This document shows positions 1 to 10,667 of a stretch of 37,912 bases of DNA, piece by piece. Position 1 is the first letter of the stretch, and every line of letters starts with the position of its first letter. Both the position numbers and the translations under genes were made by a program. The stretch is taken from contig JAQGHV010000165.1 in assembly GCA_028288785.1 (NCBI GenBank), positions 1 to 37,912 of the forward strand, in the 5' to 3' direction. The notes beneath the pieces were generated by a model. It made no database searches, was not told where the DNA came from, and saw nothing but the letters and a program-made list of their open reading frames with translations. Source of the stretch: Rhodospirillales bacterium. GTDB taxonomy: Bacteria > Pseudomonadota > Alphaproteobacteria > Acetobacterales > Acetobacteraceae.

Positions 1-2
1 AC

Positions 3-125
3 CGGCGCGTCAGCAATGCCGCGACGAAAGCGGCGCTGGGCATCGAATGGATCTATCCCACCTGGCGGGAGGGCCTCGCCGGGATCCTAGCCGAGGAGCG
101 CGGCAAGGGTCTGCGTGAGGAGTGA
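3..125 (+). CDS. C-terminal fragment of an NAD-dependent epimerase/SDR-like protein (truncated by window start)
   Basis: Frame 3 reads RRVSNAATKAALGIEWIYPTWREGLAGILAEERGKGLREE* with TGA at 123-125; the 'RVSNA..K..LG...YPTWREGL..IL' ending resembles NAD-dependent epimerase C-termini. Its 3' end overlaps the convergent gene. Confidence 0.55.
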   Translation, partial: RRVSNAATKAALGIEWIYPTWREGLAGILAEERGKGLREE

Positions 126-827
126 CATATCCTGCGGCCGCGACAGGCGATGGTCGCCATTCTTGATCAGGGTAAGGCGTAAGTCCGGCGCGTCGAGATG
201 CTGCGCCAGCCGCACGGCATGCCCCCACGGCACATCCGGATCGGCCAAGCCTTGCAGCAGCCGCACCGGGCAGGCGAGCGCCATCGGCGCGTCCAGCACC
301 AGATTGCGTCGGCCATCCTCGATCAGCCGCCGGGTAATCGGTGTCGGCGCGCCGTAGGCGGAAGGGAGTTCGAGCACACCGTCGCGCAGGATGGTGGCGC
401 GCTGTGCTTCGGAGAAGGCGGGCCACATCAGCGCCTGAGTGAAGTCCGGTGCCGGCGCGATGCCGATCAACGCTTGTGGCGTCGCCTGCCGCGCGAGCAG
501 CAGCGCGATCCAGCCGCCCATCGATGAGCCGATGAGCACCTGCCGCCCACTGGTGAGCTGCGCGATGAGATGCGCGGCATCGTCCCTCCAATCCCCGACG
601 CAGCCGTCCTCGAACCGACCCGCGGAGGCACCATGGCCGCTGTAGTCCAGGCGCAGGAAGGGCGTGCTCCGTTCCGCGCAGAAGGCATCGAGTGCGGCGG
701 CCTTGTCGCCAGTCATGTCGCTGCGGAAGCCGCCGAGAAAGACCACGCCCGGCCCCTGCCCCACGCGCCGGCGATACGCGAGCGGGACACCCGGCACACG
801 CTCGAGGCTACCGATCTCCTCGCTCAT
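87..827 (-). CDS. alpha/beta hydrolase
   Basis: 246 aa; GSSMGGW nucleophile elbow (GxSxG), VVFLGGFRSDMTGDKA..., C-terminal NGDHRLS catalytic His. Confidence 0.85.
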   Translation of the reverse strand: MSEEIGSLERVPGVPLAYRRRVGQGPGVVFLGGFRSDMTGDKAAALDAFCAERSTPFLRLDYSGHGASAGRFEDGCVGDWRDDAAHLIAQLTSGRQVLIGSSMGGWIALLLARQATPQALIGIAPAPDFTQALMWPAFSEAQRATILRDGVLELPSAYGAPTPITRRLIEDGRRNLVLDAPMALACPVRLLQGLADPDVPWGHAVRLAQHLDAPDLRLTLIKNGDHRLSRPQDMSLLTQTLAALLG

Positions 828-1462
828 TCCGGGCGGCGTAGCGCGAGGTCGTAGAGGCCGGCGGCCTCATAGGCCATGTGGGTCAGTGGCCAGCGATGCG
901 CGACGGCGAACTCTACCGCCGCACGATGCACGCCATAGGCGCCGAGGAAGGGATCGGCATGCGCGAAATCGTTGAACACCAGGCTGCCGCCGGGCCGGAG
1001 TTTTGGCGCCGCCGCGGCCGCATCGCGCGCGACACCGGCGTAGCTATGATCGGCGTCGATGTAGATCCAGTCGAAATGGGCATCGGGGAATCCCGCGATG
1101 CGATCGTGCGACAGGCCCTGGTGCAGCGTCACGCGCGGGTCGGTCGCGACATCGGGTGCAACGCGGGACAGGTCGATGTCGATAATGTGCAGGGCTTCTG
1201 GCGCAGCGATGGCCAGGATGTCGCGGGCAAAAGCGCCGGTATCGGTGCCGACCTCCAGAACCCGCCCTGCCCGCGGCAGCCGCGCGATGAGGTCCTGGCG
1301 CGATGCCACAACGCGGCAATCGAGCAGGAGCTCGGGCGGGATCGCCGGCGACACCTGGCCACGCCGCCGCAGATGGGCACCGAGGCGGAGCGTGTGACGC
1401 AGGCTGGCCGGGATACGTTTCCGCGCCTGGAACAGAAGGCGGCTGATGAGGGGTGAAGACAT
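824..1462 (-). CDS. class I SAM-dependent methyltransferase
   Basis: VLEVGTDTGAFARDIL motif I, HFDWIYIDADHSYAGVARD, LRPGGSLVFNDFAH. Start at ATG 1462 preferred over 1546; overlaps the next gene by 4 nt. Confidence 0.8.
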   Translation of the reverse strand: MSSPLISRLLFQARKRIPASLRHTLRLGAHLRRRGQVSPAIPPELLLDCRVVASRQDLIARLPRAGRVLEVGTDTGAFARDILAIAAPEALHIIDIDLSRVAPDVATDPRVTLHQGLSHDRIAGFPDAHFDWIYIDADHSYAGVARDAAAAAPKLRPGGSLVFNDFAHADPFLGAYGVHRAAVEFAVAHRWPLTHMAYEAAGLYDLALRRPE

Positions 1463-1644
1463 GCGCGCACACTGGATGTGGCGTGACAGCGAAGCAATCG
1501 GCAGAATCAGCGAGTGGCGAGAATAGCGCGGCGAGCCGCGGAACAATTTAACCTAACCTTTCACGATCGGGTGCGCTTCGTCGCATTGGCGGATCGCTGG
1601 GGCCGGCGCCGGTCCATTCGAGTTCCTGCGATTCGTGGACCCTG

Positions 1645-2336
1645 TCAGGCGATCCCTTGAAGGATGGCTCGGCCAAGTGCCGCCAGCGCTGCGTCCCGCT
1701 GCTCCGCGCTTGCGGCCGACGTGGTGATGAAGGCTGCGACCAGCACCGGCTGGCGCCCAGGCGGTTACAGAATGGCGATGTCGTTGCTGGTGCCATAGCT
1801 GCCGCCGCTGCCGGTCTTGTCACCGCAGCGTCAATCGACGGGCAGCCCGGCACGAATCTTCTGATCACCCGTCCGGCAGCCGAGCAGCCAACCGATCAGC
1901 CGGTCGCGCGACCGGGCGACAGCTCATCTTCGATCAGCAATCGGTTCAGCGTGCCGAGCATCGCGAGCGGCGTGGTGGTATCGCGGGGGATTACCCGGCA
2001 CTGCCTCGCTCAGCGCGGCCTCGGTCCGACCGAGGCGGAATTGCGAGTCGCCCAGGCTACGGCAGAAGTGGGTGAGCCCGGCGGGACCGCCGATTGCCGG
2101 CAGCAGCAGGTTGGCGGCGAGGTTGTCGCTCCAGACCATGTTGGCCTCGCAGAGCGCCTCGACGCTCATCGTGTCGCCGACGCGGTGGCTTCGAGGGCAT
2201 GCTGGAATGCTGCGCCGCCGAATGGGGCGAGGGTCCGCGCGGCCGCAGGGGCGGCGAGGATGGTGGCACCGGCGAGCGCCAGAAGCTCGCGGCGTCCGGA
2301 GTGCGGGGCGCCAGTTTGGGAGATCGGCCCGTTCAT
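1645..2336 (-). pseudogene. class A beta-lactamase pseudogene (signal peptide plus C-terminal half; SxxK region deleted; frameshifts and stops)
   Basis: Minus-strand pieces in different frames: MNGPISQTGAPHSGRRELLALAGATILAAPAAARTLAPFGGAAFQHALEA... | HRVGDTMSVEALCEANMVWSDNLAANLLLPAIGGPAGLTHFCRSLGDSQFRLGRTEAALSEAVPGNP | RDTTTPLAMLGTLNRLLIEDELSPG | RDRLIGWLLGCRTGDQKIRAGLPVD*RCGDKTGSGGSYGTSNDIAIL*PPGRQPVLVAAFITTSAASAEQRDAALAALGRAILQGIA*. SDN and KTG motifs are present. Confidence 0.85.
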
Positions 2337-2362
2337 CGATTCGCCGGAGCCGGCCATTCGGC

Positions 2363-3256
2363 TCAGCGCGCCGCCTCGGCAAGCTCCGCAATCAGGAAGT
2401 CGCGGAACACGCTCACGCGCTTGGAATTCCGCATCTCCTCCGGATAGACGAAGTAGCTCTCGATGCGGGGCGCCTTAAGGTCGGTCAGCACTTCGATCAG
2501 GTCGCCCAGCTCCGGCCCCATGTAGTCCGGCAATGCCGCCAGCCCCAACCCACTCCGTACCGCTTGCAACATGCCCGGCAGAGAGTTCACCTCTATCGAC
2601 GCACGGCGCGGCGTCCCGGGGCGACGCCCGGCCTCGGCGAGCCAGTTCACGCTCTCGATCGGCGGGTGATAGTCGCCGTAGATGATCAGGCGGTGCTGGT
2701 CGAGATCCTCGACCCGCTGCGGAATCCCCGCCTGCTTGAGGTAGTCGGCGCTGCCGCAAACCTTCCAGCCGAAGGTCGCGATGTGGCGCTGGATCAGGTC
2801 GGGCTGGCGCGGCGGATGCATCCGGATGGCAACATCGGCCTCGCGCATCGCAAGGTCCAGGTCGGCATCGTCCAGCAGCAGCGTCACCGTCACGTCGGGA
2901 TGCAGGTTGAGGAACTTGCGTAAGCGGGGCGCCAGCCAGGTAGCGCCGAAGCCGGTCGTGGTCGTGACCTTGAGGCGCCCGGCCGGCCGGTCCCGGCTTT
3001 CGGTGAGCAGCGCCTCCGTCATCGCGAGCTTGGCGAAAACCTCCCGCACGGTCCGGTTCAGCGTCTCGCCCTGCTCGGTGAGGATCAGGCCACGCGCATG
3101 GCGATGGAACAGCGGAACGTTGAGGGATTCCTCCAGCGCCTGAATCTGGCGGCTGACCGCGGACTGGCTGAGGTTCAGCGACTCGCCGGCATGGGTGAAG
3201 CTGCCGGCCTCAGCGACCGCGTGGAAGACGCGCAGCTTGTCCCAATCCAGGGGCAT
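2363..3256 (-). CDS. LysR family transcriptional regulator
   Basis: N-terminal wHTH MPLDWDKLRVFHAVAEAGSFTHAGESLNLSQSAVSRQIQALEESLNVPLFHRHARG, followed by a substrate-binding domain. Confidence 0.95.
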   Translation of the reverse strand: MPLDWDKLRVFHAVAEAGSFTHAGESLNLSQSAVSRQIQALEESLNVPLFHRHARGLILTEQGETLNRTVREVFAKLAMTEALLTESRDRPAGRLKVTTTTGFGATWLAPRLRKFLNLHPDVTVTLLLDDADLDLAMREADVAIRMHPPRQPDLIQRHIATFGWKVCGSADYLKQAGIPQRVEDLDQHRLIIYGDYHPPIESVNWLAEAGRRPGTPRRASIEVNSLPGMLQAVRSGLGLAALPDYMGPELGDLIEVLTDLKAPRIESYFVYPEEMRNSKRVSVFRDFLIAELAEAAR

Positions 3257-3271
3257 TTCGTTAAATCCTTG

Positions 3272-4251
3272 TCAGGCAGCGGCCACAACCTGCACGGGGG
3301 CTGGCAGATGCGCCAAGTATTTCTCGGCATCGAGTGCGGCCATGCAGCCGGTGCCGGCCGCCGTCACCGCCTGGCGGTAGATCTTGTCCGCGACATCGCC
3401 CGCGGCGAACACGCCTGCGGTGCTGGTGCGCGTGGTGCCGGGCGTGGTGATGAGGTAGCCCTCCGCATCCATCGCGAGCTGGCCGTGGAACAGCGCGGTC
3501 GCGGGGTCATGACCGATGGCGACAAAAGCGCCGTCGATCGGCAAGTGCGAAATCGCTCCAGTCGTCGTGGACTTCAGCGTGAGTGCGGCGAGTGTGGCGA
3601 TGCGCCCGCCCTGGGTGGGCAGCATCGCCTCGACGACGGTGTCCCACAGGATCGTGACGTTGCTGCGCGCCATTAGGCGTTGCTGCATCACGCGTTCCGC
3701 ACGGAAGCTGTCGCGCCGATGGATGACGGTGACGTGGGCCGCGAGGTTCGAGAGGTACAGCGCTTCCTCGACCGCGGTATTGCCGCCGCCGATCACTGCC
3801 ACGCGCTTTCCGCGATAGAAGAAGCCGTCGCAGGTCGCACAGGCGGAGACGCCAAAGCCCGACAGCTGCTTCTCGCCCGGCACGTGAAGCCAGCGCGCCT
3901 GGGCACCGGTCGCGATGATGAGCGACTCCGCCTCGTAGACCTGGCCGCTATCGCCGATGGCGCGGAAGGGCGGGCTTCCGAGATCGACGCTGGTGATAAC
4001 ATCCTGGATGATCTCGGTGCCGCAATGCAGCGCCTGCGCCGCCATCTGGTCCATCAGCCAGGGCCCCTGAATGGGGTCGGCAAAGCCCGGGTAGTTCTCG
4101 ACGTCGGTCGTGATGGTGAGCTGGCCACCGGGGACCAGGCCAGCCACGAGGCGCGGGTTCAGTCCCGCGCGTGCGGCATAGATCGCCGCCGTATAGCCGG
4201 CAGGGCCGGCACCCAGGATCAACAGGCGCGTGCGGATGGGATCAGACACGG
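3272..4251 (-). CDS. trxB: thioredoxin-disulfide reductase
   Basis: LLILGAGPAGYTAAIYAARAGL FAD motif, CATCDGFFYRGKRVAVIGGGNTAVEEALYL (CxxC plus NADPH motif), GVFAAGDVADKIYRQAVTAAGTGCMAALDAEKYL. GTG start near 4251. Confidence 0.95.
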
Positions 4252-4430
4252 TGGGACTCGCTCGCTCGGAACATGACAGGATGGATATCGGACCTGCGGC
4301 GCGGCGGCGCAACGGCTAGCAACGCCGGGCGACGCATAGGCGCCTTGATCCCGACAGCGTCCGCAAGGATATTGCGCGCAAGCGGGCGGAGACGACACAC
4401 TGCGCCGCAAAAGAGCAAAGCACCGGCGCA

Positions 4431-4910
4431 ATGAAGTCTCCCGAACCCGCACCCACACTCGATGCGGTGGACCGCCAGATTCTGGCGGAACTGCAAGGCG
4501 ATGGCCGCATGACGAATGTGGAGCTGGCCCGCCGCGTGGCGTTGTCCGCACCGCCATGCCTGCGTCGCGTGCGCCGGCTGGAGGAGGCCGGGGTGCTGCG
4601 CGGCTATCATGCGGATATCGACCCCGTGGCGCTCGGCTGGGAGGTCACTTTTTTCGTGCTGGTTGGACTGGAGACCCAGAAGCAGGCGGTGCTCGATGCC
4701 TTCGAGGCCGATGTCACCACCTGGCCTGAGGTGCGCGAGTGCCACATGATCCGCGGCGGCGGCGACTTCCTGCTGCGCGTGGTGGCGCGCGACACGGCCC
4801 ATGAGAATTTGCTGACCGGGCGGCTGACGGGCGCCTCGCAGGTGCAGAAGGTGATGACGTTGCAGACCATCCGAACGGCGAAGGATGCACCCGGCGTACC
4901 AGTGGATTGA
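4431..4910 (+). CDS. Lrp/AsnC family transcriptional regulator
   Basis: LDAVDRQILAELQGDGRMTNVELARRVALSAPPCLRRVRRLEEAGVLRGYHADIDP HTH followed by a RAM-like domain. Confidence 0.95.
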   Translation: MKSPEPAPTLDAVDRQILAELQGDGRMTNVELARRVALSAPPCLRRVRRLEEAGVLRGYHADIDPVALGWEVTFFVLVGLETQKQAVLDAFEADVTTWPEVRECHMIRGGGDFLLRVVARDTAHENLLTGRLTGASQVQKVMTLQTIRTAKDAPGVPVD

Positions 4911-4936
4911 CCAAGCCCAACGATGAGGAGCGCCTT

Positions 4937-5012
4937 CGGACCGCAACGCGGTCCGCAAGCCCGAACGGGCGCCGCCGATAGTTTGGCGAAGCTAAGCGCA
5001 CGGAGCGTGCGC
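4937..5012. repeat. intergenic element of three tandem stem-loops (bidirectional terminator or REP-like)
   Basis: CGGACCGC-AAC-GCGGTCCG (4937-4955), GCCCG-AA-CGGGC (4959-4970), GCGCAC-ggagc-GTGCGC (4996-5012), between convergent genes. Confidence 0.6.
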
Positions 5013-5032
5013 CCGACGTTTGAAGGCAAAAA

Positions 5033-6235
5033 TCAGCCCTTCCGCACGACGTAGTCCCCGGCTTCGAGCAAGGTGGTGATCGCGTTCGCCTGGTGGGCGT
5101 CGCGCACCTCCACCATCAGCTCCAGCTCCGCGCTTTGGACTGACGGCGCCGCGAACAACCGCTGGTGGCTCACCTCGATGACGTTGCCGCCCCCCTGAGC
5201 GACGCGAGTCGCGATATCAGCCAGGACGCCGGGACGATCAGGGATGCTCAGGTGCAAGCGCAGCAGCCGGCCATCGCGCAGCAGGTTCCGCAGCAGCACG
5301 TTCGACAGGATGCGGGCATCGATGTTGCCGCCGCAGACGGGAATGCCGACGCAGCGCCCGGCGAAGCGCTCCGGGAAGGCCAGCACGGCCGCGAGGGCCG
5401 CCGCCCCTGCCCCTTCGGCCACGACTTTCGCGCCCTCGGCCAGCAGCGCGATCGCCTGTTCCACCGCGCGTTCGGGCACCACCAGCACCTCGATGCCCAT
5501 GGCCTGGAGCATGGCGAAGGGCATCTCGCCGACGTCGCGCACCGCGATGCCCTCCGCTATGGTGGGGCCGCCCACCTTGACCTGCTGCCCCGCCAGGCGC
5601 TGCGCCATGGCCGGGTAGAACTCGCCTTCGACGCCAAGCATGGTGATGCCGGGTTTTAACGCACGCGCTGCCGTCGCGCAGCCCGCGAGCAGCCCGCCGC
5701 CGCCGACCGGGATGACCATCACCTCGATATCAGGCGCGTCTTCCAGCATCTCCAGCGCCATGGTCGCCTGTCCCGCGATGACGCCGAGATCATCATAGGG
5801 ATGGATGAAGACGAGCCCTTCGCGTGCCGCCATCGCATGCGCATGCGCGGCCGACTCCGCGAGTGTCTCGCCGACCAGTTCTACCCGCGCGCCCCAGCCT
5901 TCGGTGCGCACGACCTTGGTGGCGGGTGTGAAGTGCGGCATGACAATGGTGGCGCGGATACCGAGCAGCGACGCGTGCCGGGCAACCGCCTGGGCGTGGT
6001 TCCCGGCCGACATGGCGATAACGCCGGCAGCCCGCTCTGCGGCACTCAGCAACCCCAGGCGGTTGGCGGCGCCGCGTTCCTTGAAGGCACCGGTCGGCTG
6101 CAGGTTGTCGAGCTTGAGCAGGATCCGCGCACCGGTCGCGCGCGAGACCGCGCCGCTTTCGATGGTGGGCGTACGGATGATCCGGCCAGCGATGCGGCTG
6201 GCCGCGGATCGGATGTCGGCGAGGGTCAAGGTCAT
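5033..6235 (-). CDS. ilvA: threonine ammonia-lyase (biosynthetic/catabolic type with C-terminal ACT domain)
   Basis: PLP fold-II motif GAFKERGAANRL, AMSAGNHAQAVA, VIPVGGGGLLAG; C-terminal ACT-like LHLSIPDRPGVLADIATRVAQGGGNVIEVSHQR. Confidence 0.9.
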   Translation of the reverse strand: MTLTLADIRSAASRIAGRIIRTPTIESGAVSRATGARILLKLDNLQPTGAFKERGAANRLGLLSAAERAAGVIAMSAGNHAQAVARHASLLGIRATIVMPHFTPATKVVRTEGWGARVELVGETLAESAAHAHAMAAREGLVFIHPYDDLGVIAGQATMALEMLEDAPDIEVMVIPVGGGGLLAGCATAARALKPGITMLGVEGEFYPAMAQRLAGQQVKVGGPTIAEGIAVRDVGEMPFAMLQAMGIEVLVVPERAVEQAIALLAEGAKVVAEGAGAAALAAVLAFPERFAGRCVGIPVCGGNIDARILSNVLLRNLLRDGRLLRLHLSIPDRPGVLADIATRVAQGGGNVIEVSHQRLFAAPSVQSAELELMVEVRDAHQANAITTLLEAGDYVVRKG

Positions 6236-6282
6236 GCCGCTGGTTGTGCGGTCACGCCCCAAAAGTCAAAACGAAACGGTGA

Positions 6283-6756
6283 TCAGGCGTATTTCACCGC
6301 CGTGATCTCGACCGAACGCGCGCCACCAGGCGCCGGCACTTCAACCGTATCTCCGGTTTTCTTCCCGATCAGCGCCTTCGCAAGTGGCGAAGTGATCGAA
6401 ATCGAGGCGTTCTTCATGTCCGCCTCGTACTGGCCGACGATGCGGTAGGTCTTCGCGTCATCGCTCTCCTCATCCACGATCGTGACGTGGGCGCCGAAGC
6501 GCACCTGGTTGCCGGCGATCTTGGTGACGTCGATGACCTCGACCGAAGGAATGATCGATTCAAGTTCCGCGATGCGGCCCTCAATGAAGGACTGCTTCTC
6601 GCGGGCAGCGTGATACTCGGCGTTCTCGGAAAGGTCGCCATGCGCGCGGGCTTCAGCAATCGCGCGGATCACGGCGTGTCGCTCGTCGCCCTTGAGCGAA
6701 CGGAGCTCCTCTTCCAGACGAACCAGACCTTCGGCGGTCATGGGGAACTTCTGCAC
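6283..6756 (-). CDS. greA: transcription elongation factor GreA
   Basis: KFPMTAEGLVRLEEELRSLKGDERHAVIRAIAEARAHGDLSENAEYHAAREKQSFIEGRI...; GTG start at 6756, alternative ATG at 6741. Confidence 0.95.
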   Translation of the reverse strand: MQKFPMTAEGLVRLEEELRSLKGDERHAVIRAIAEARAHGDLSENAEYHAAREKQSFIEGRIAELESIIPSVEVIDVTKIAGNQVRFGAHVTIVDEESDDAKTYRIVGQYEADMKNASISITSPLAKALIGKKTGDTVEVPAPGGARSVEITAVKYA

Positions 6757-6823
6757 GGTGCGCGTATCCCTGGGTGGTGGGGGCAAACAGCAATAACACG
6801 AGGGCCTGCCGGCCGCCCGCGCT

Positions 6824-9800
6824 TCAGAACGACTGCTGAAAGTAGGACTGCAGAGGCGCAACATCAAGGGTTCCGGCCTTGAGCGCCGCGATGGCATGCA
6901 CCGCTGCCCGGGCGCCCGCCGCCGTGGTGTAGTGAGGAACGCCGTGCGTCAGCGCGCTGCGCCGGATGTCGAAACTGTCCGATACGCTCTGGCCGCCGCC
7001 GGTCGTGTTGATCACGAGCTGGATATCGCCGGACTTGATGGCGTCCACGCAGTGCGGCCGGCCCTCCAGCACCTTGTTCACCACGGTGACCTCGATGCCG
7101 GCCTCGCGCAGGCGAGCTGCGGTGCCACGCGTGGCCAGCAAGGCGAAGCCCATTTCCGTCAGCCGCCGCGCCAGGGAAACGGCCGCACCCTTGTCGTTGT
7201 CCTTGACCGAGATGAAAGCCCGTCCGGTCACCGGCAGGTTCACCCCCGCGCCCATCTGCGCCTTGAGGAAGGCGCGCTCGAAGGAGCGGTCGAGGCCCAT
7301 GACCTCGCCGGTGGACTTCATCTCCGGGCCCAAAATCACGTCCACATTGGGAAAGCGGTTGAACGGGAAGACGGCTTCCTTCACGGCGACATGGCGGTAG
7401 ATCGCGTCATCGTCGAGCTTGAAACTTTTGAGCAGCGCGCCGGCCATGACCTGGGCGCCGATCTTCGCGACCGCAATGCCGGTCGCCTTGGCGACGAAGG
7501 GCACCGTTCGGGACGCACGTGGGTTCACTTCGAGCACGAAGATCTCCCCATCCTTGACGGCATACTGCACGTTCATCAGTCCGCACACCTTCAGCGCGCG
7601 CGCCATCGCCTCGGTCTCGGCCTTTAGCTCGGTGACGATGGCGGGGGGCAACGAGTAGGGCGGCAGCGAGCAGGCGCTGTCGCCCGAATGGATGCCGGCT
7701 TCCTCGATGTGTTCCATGACGCCCGCGACGTAGACGGCACCCTCGCTATCCGCGATGCAGTCCACATCCACCTCGATGGCGTCGGCCAGGTACTGGTCGA
7801 TGAGGATGGGGTTCTCGCCGGAGACGCGCACGGCTTCCTTGCCGAAACGGAGCAGCTGTTCGCGGTTGTACGCGATCTCCATCGCGCGGCCGCCCAACAC
7901 GTAGGACGGGCGGACCACCACGGGGTAGCCGATGCGATCCGCCTGCACGAGGGCCTCGTCGAGCGTGCGCGCGATGCCGTTCTTCGGCTGCTTCAGACCG
8001 AGGGTCTTCAGCAGCCCCTGAAACAGCTCGCGGTCCTCGGCCATGTCGATGGCCTCCGCGCTGGTGCCGAGGATCGGGATGCCCGCTTTGTGCAGCGCCT
8101 GGGACAGCTTGAGCGGCGTCTGCCCGCCATACTGCACGATACAGCCGAGCAGGGTTCCGTTCTGCTGTTCCGTCCGAATTAGCGCGAGCACGTCCTCCTC
8201 GGTCAGGGGCTCAAAATAGAGCCGGTCGGAGGTGTCGTAGTCGGTGCTCACCGTCTCCGGATTGCAGTTGACCATGATGGTCTCGAAGCCGGCATCGCGT
8301 AGCGCATAGGCGGCGTGGACGCAGCAATAGTCGAACTCGATCCCCTGCCCGATCCGGTTCGGGCCGCCACCGAGGATGATGATCTTCTGCCGGTCGGTGG
8401 GCCGCGATTCGCAAACCGGCTCGCCAAAACCGCCCTCATAGGTCGAGTACATGTAGGGCGTGTCGGACACGAACTCCGCGGCGCAGGTGTCGATGCGCTT
8501 GTACACCGGGTGCACGTTGAGCGCCTCGCGGTGCGCGGTGACGGCGGTCGCGCTGCTTTTGGTGAGCGTCGCCAAGCGGGTGTCGGAAAAGCCCATCGCC
8601 TTGAGCGCGCGCAGCGTCTGCGTAGTCTTGGGCAGGCCGTTGGCTTCCACGTCGCGCTCGGCGGCGATGATCGTGGCGAGCTGGTCTAGGATCCAGGGAT
8701 CGAACTTGGACGCGTCATGGATGTCGGTGAGCGGCACGCCGGCGCGGATGGCGTCGGCTGCGACCAGCAGACGGTCCGGCTTGGCGATTGTCAGCGCCGC
8801 GCGGTACGCCTCGGGCGAACCGTCGCCCGGCACCTCGACGGGATCGAGGCCCGTCAGCCCCGTCTCCAACCCGCGGAGGCCCTTCTGCAGCGCCTCCGCG
8901 AAGGAGCGCCCAATCGCCATCGTCTCGCCGACCGACTTCATCGAGGTCGTGAGCGTCACCGGCGTGCCGGGGAACTTCTCGAAGGTGAAGCGCGGGATCT
9001 TCACCACCACGTAGTCGATGGTGGGCTCGAAGCTCGCCGGCGTCACGCGCGTGATGTCGTTGGCGAGCTCGTCCAGCGTGTAGCCAACCGCGAGCTTGGC
9101 CGCGACCTTGGCGATGGGAAAACCGGTTGCCTTGGAAGCCAGCGCCGATGAGCGCGACACGCGCGGGTTCATCTCGATCACGACCATGCGGCCATCGACC
9201 GGGTTGATGCCGAATTGCACGTTGGAGCCACCGGTATCGACGCCGATCTCGCGCAAGCAGGCAACCGAGGCGTCGCGCATCCGCTGATACTCGCGGTCGG
9301 TAAGCGTGAGGGCGGGAGCGATCGTGATGCTGTCGCCGGTATGCACGCCCATCGGGTCCAGATTTTCGATGGAGCAGATGATGATGCAATTGTCGTTGCG
9401 GTCGCGCACGACCTCCATCTCGTATTCCTTCCAGCCGAGGACGCTTTCCTCGACCAGGATCTCGGTCGTCATCGAGGCGGCCAGGCCACCGCCGGCGATC
9501 TGCTCGAATTCCTCGCGGTTGTAGGCGATGCCGCCGCCGGTGCCGCCGAGCGTGAAGGAGGGCCGGATGACGCAGGGCAGCTTGATGAGGTCGAGCGCGG
9601 CGCGCGCCTCCTCCATCGTGTGGGCGATGGCGGAGCGGGGCGATTCAATGCCGATCTTGGTCATCGCGTCGCGGAACTTCAGCCGATCCTCGGCCTTGTC
9701 GATCACCTCGGCCTTGGCGCCGATAAGCTCGCACTTGTACTTCTCGAGGATGCCGGCCTCCGCGAGCTTCAGCGCGGTGTTGAGCGCGGTCTGCCCACCC

Positions 9801-10069
9801 ATCGTCGGCAGCAGCGCGTCTGGGCGTTCCTTGGCGATGATCTTTTCGACCATCTCGACGGTGATCGGCTCAATGTAGGTCGCGTCCGCCAGGCCCGGAT
9901 CGGTCATGATCGTGGCCGGGTTGGAGTTCACCAGGATGACGCGGTAGCCCTCCGCACGAAGCGCCTTGCACGCTTGGGCGCCGGAATAGTCGAACTCGCA
10001 GCCCTGGCCGATGACGATGGGGCCGGCGCCGATGATGAGGATGGACTTGATGTCGGTGCGTTTCGGCAT
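6824..10069 (-). CDS. carB: carbamoyl-phosphate synthase large subunit
   Basis: 1081 aa; [44 protein letters not shown]..., tandem ATP-grasp halves and a C-terminal MGS domain. Confidence 0.98.
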   Translation of the reverse strand: MPKRTDIKSILIIGAGPIVIGQGCEFDYSGAQACKALRAEGYRVILVNSNPATIMTDPGLADATYIEPITVEMVEKIIAKERPDALLPTMGGQTALNTALKLAEAGILEKYKCELIGAKAEVIDKAEDRLKFRDAMTKIGIESPRSAIAHTMEEARAALDLIKLPCVIRPSFTLGGTGGGIAYNREEFEQIAGGGLAASMTTEILVEESVLGWKEYEMEVVRDRNDNCIIICSIENLDPMGVHTGDSITIAPALTLTDREYQRMRDASVACLREIGVDTGGSNVQFGINPVDGRMVVIEMNPRVSRSSALASKATGFPIAKVAAKLAVGYTLDELANDITRVTPASFEPTIDYVVVKIPRFTFEKFPGTPVTLTTSMKSVGETMAIGRSFAEALQKGLRGLETGLTGLDPVEVPGDGSPEAYRAALTIAKPDRLLVAADAIRAGVPLTDIHDASKFDPWILDQLATIIAAERDVEANGLPKTTQTLRALKAMGFSDTRLATLTKSSATAVTAHREALNVHPVYKRIDTCAAEFVSDTPYMYSTYEGGFGEPVCESRPTDRQKIIILGGGPNRIGQGIEFDYCCVHAAYALRDAGFETIMVNCNPETVSTDYDTSDRLYFEPLTEEDVLALIRTEQQNGTLLGCIVQYGGQTPLKLSQALHKAGIPILGTSAEAIDMAEDRELFQGLLKTLGLKQPKNGIARTLDEALVQADRIGYPVVVRPSYVLGGRAMEIAYNREQLLRFGKEAVRVSGENPILIDQYLADAIEVDVDCIADSEGAVYVAGVMEHIEEAGIHSGDSACSLPPYSLPPAIVTELKAETEAMARALKVCGLMNVQYAVKDGEIFVLEVNPRASRTVPFVAKATGIAVAKIGAQVMAGALLKSFKLDDDAIYRHVAVKEAVFPFNRFPNVDVILGPEMKSTGEVMGLDRSFERAFLKAQMGAGVNLPVTGRAFISVKDNDKGAAVSLARRLTEMGFALLATRGTAARLREAGIEVTVVNKVLEGRPHCVDAIKSGDIQLVINTTGGGQSVSDSFDIRRSALTHGVPHYTTAAGARAAVHAIAALKAGTLDVAPLQSYFQQSF

Positions 10070-10099
10070 GGGAACTCCAGTGACGTCAGGCGGGGTGCG

Positions 10100-10408
10100 T
10101 CAGGCGCGCCGGCGGGTGGCGAGCACCCACAGCAGCAGCCCGGCGATGATGGGCAGGATGAGGCCAAGCACGAAGGGTGGCAGCAGCATCATCAGATGCA
10201 GCCCGCCGCCATCGGGCGGCAGTTTGATCAGGCCGACGCCGGCGAAGACGCATCCCGCGAGCATGCCGAGCAGCGGTGCCAACGCGGCGGCAACGGCGCG
10301 CGGCACGATCCGGCTCAGCAGGGCGTAGATCGCTATGGAGAGCCCGAGCAGGGCACCGCCGACCAGTGCGACATGGCCAGCCATCGGCAGGGAGTCGAGG
10401 AGGTTCAT
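10100..10408 (-). CDS. small hypothetical membrane protein
   Basis: MNLLDSLPMAGHVALVGGALLGLSIAIYALLS...; about 102 aa with multiple hydrophobic helices; tightly packed with flanking genes. Confidence 0.65.
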   Translation of the reverse strand: MNLLDSLPMAGHVALVGGALLGLSIAIYALLSRIVPRAVAAALAPLLGMLAGCVFAGVGLIKLPPDGGGLHLMMLLPPFVLGLILPIIAGLLLWVLATRRRA

Positions 10409-10409
10409 C

Positions 10410-10667
10410 TCAGGCGCCCGTGTGGATGCCACGCGCCACGAAGGGCAATGCGGCGAGATGGGTGGCCGACCAGAAGGCGAACAGCGCAAGCGTCGGCCCA
10501 ACGCCGAGCAGGCTCGACACCATCAGATGCGCGAGGGCCGAGAGCGCCATGATCGGCGGCACGGCGTCGGGTGTGCGGGTGTGCAGCAGCCCAGTCGCGA
10601 GACGCCCCGCCGCATAGGCATACAGCGCGCCCACCGGCAGCAAGACGATGAAGAGCCAAGGCGACAT
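10410..10667 (-). CDS. small hypothetical membrane protein
   Basis: MSPWLFIVLLPVGALYAYAAGRLATGLLHTRTPDAVPPIMALSALAHLMVSSLLGVGPTLALFAFWSATHLAALPFVARGIHTGA; start overlaps the stop of the upstream gene (ATGA-type). Confidence 0.65.
   Translation of the reverse strand: MSPWLFIVLLPVGALYAYAAGRLATGLLHTRTPDAVPPIMALSALAHLMVSSLLGVGPTLALFAFWSATHLAALPFVARGIHTGA

Noticed and set aside
1657-2478. 273-aa plus-strand ORF
   Set aside because: It is the antisense of the beta-lactamase pseudogene, whose minus-strand fragments carry real SDN and KTG motifs.
9215-10552. 445-aa plus-strand ORF antisense to carB
   Set aside because: Shadow ORF of carB; no recognisable domain.
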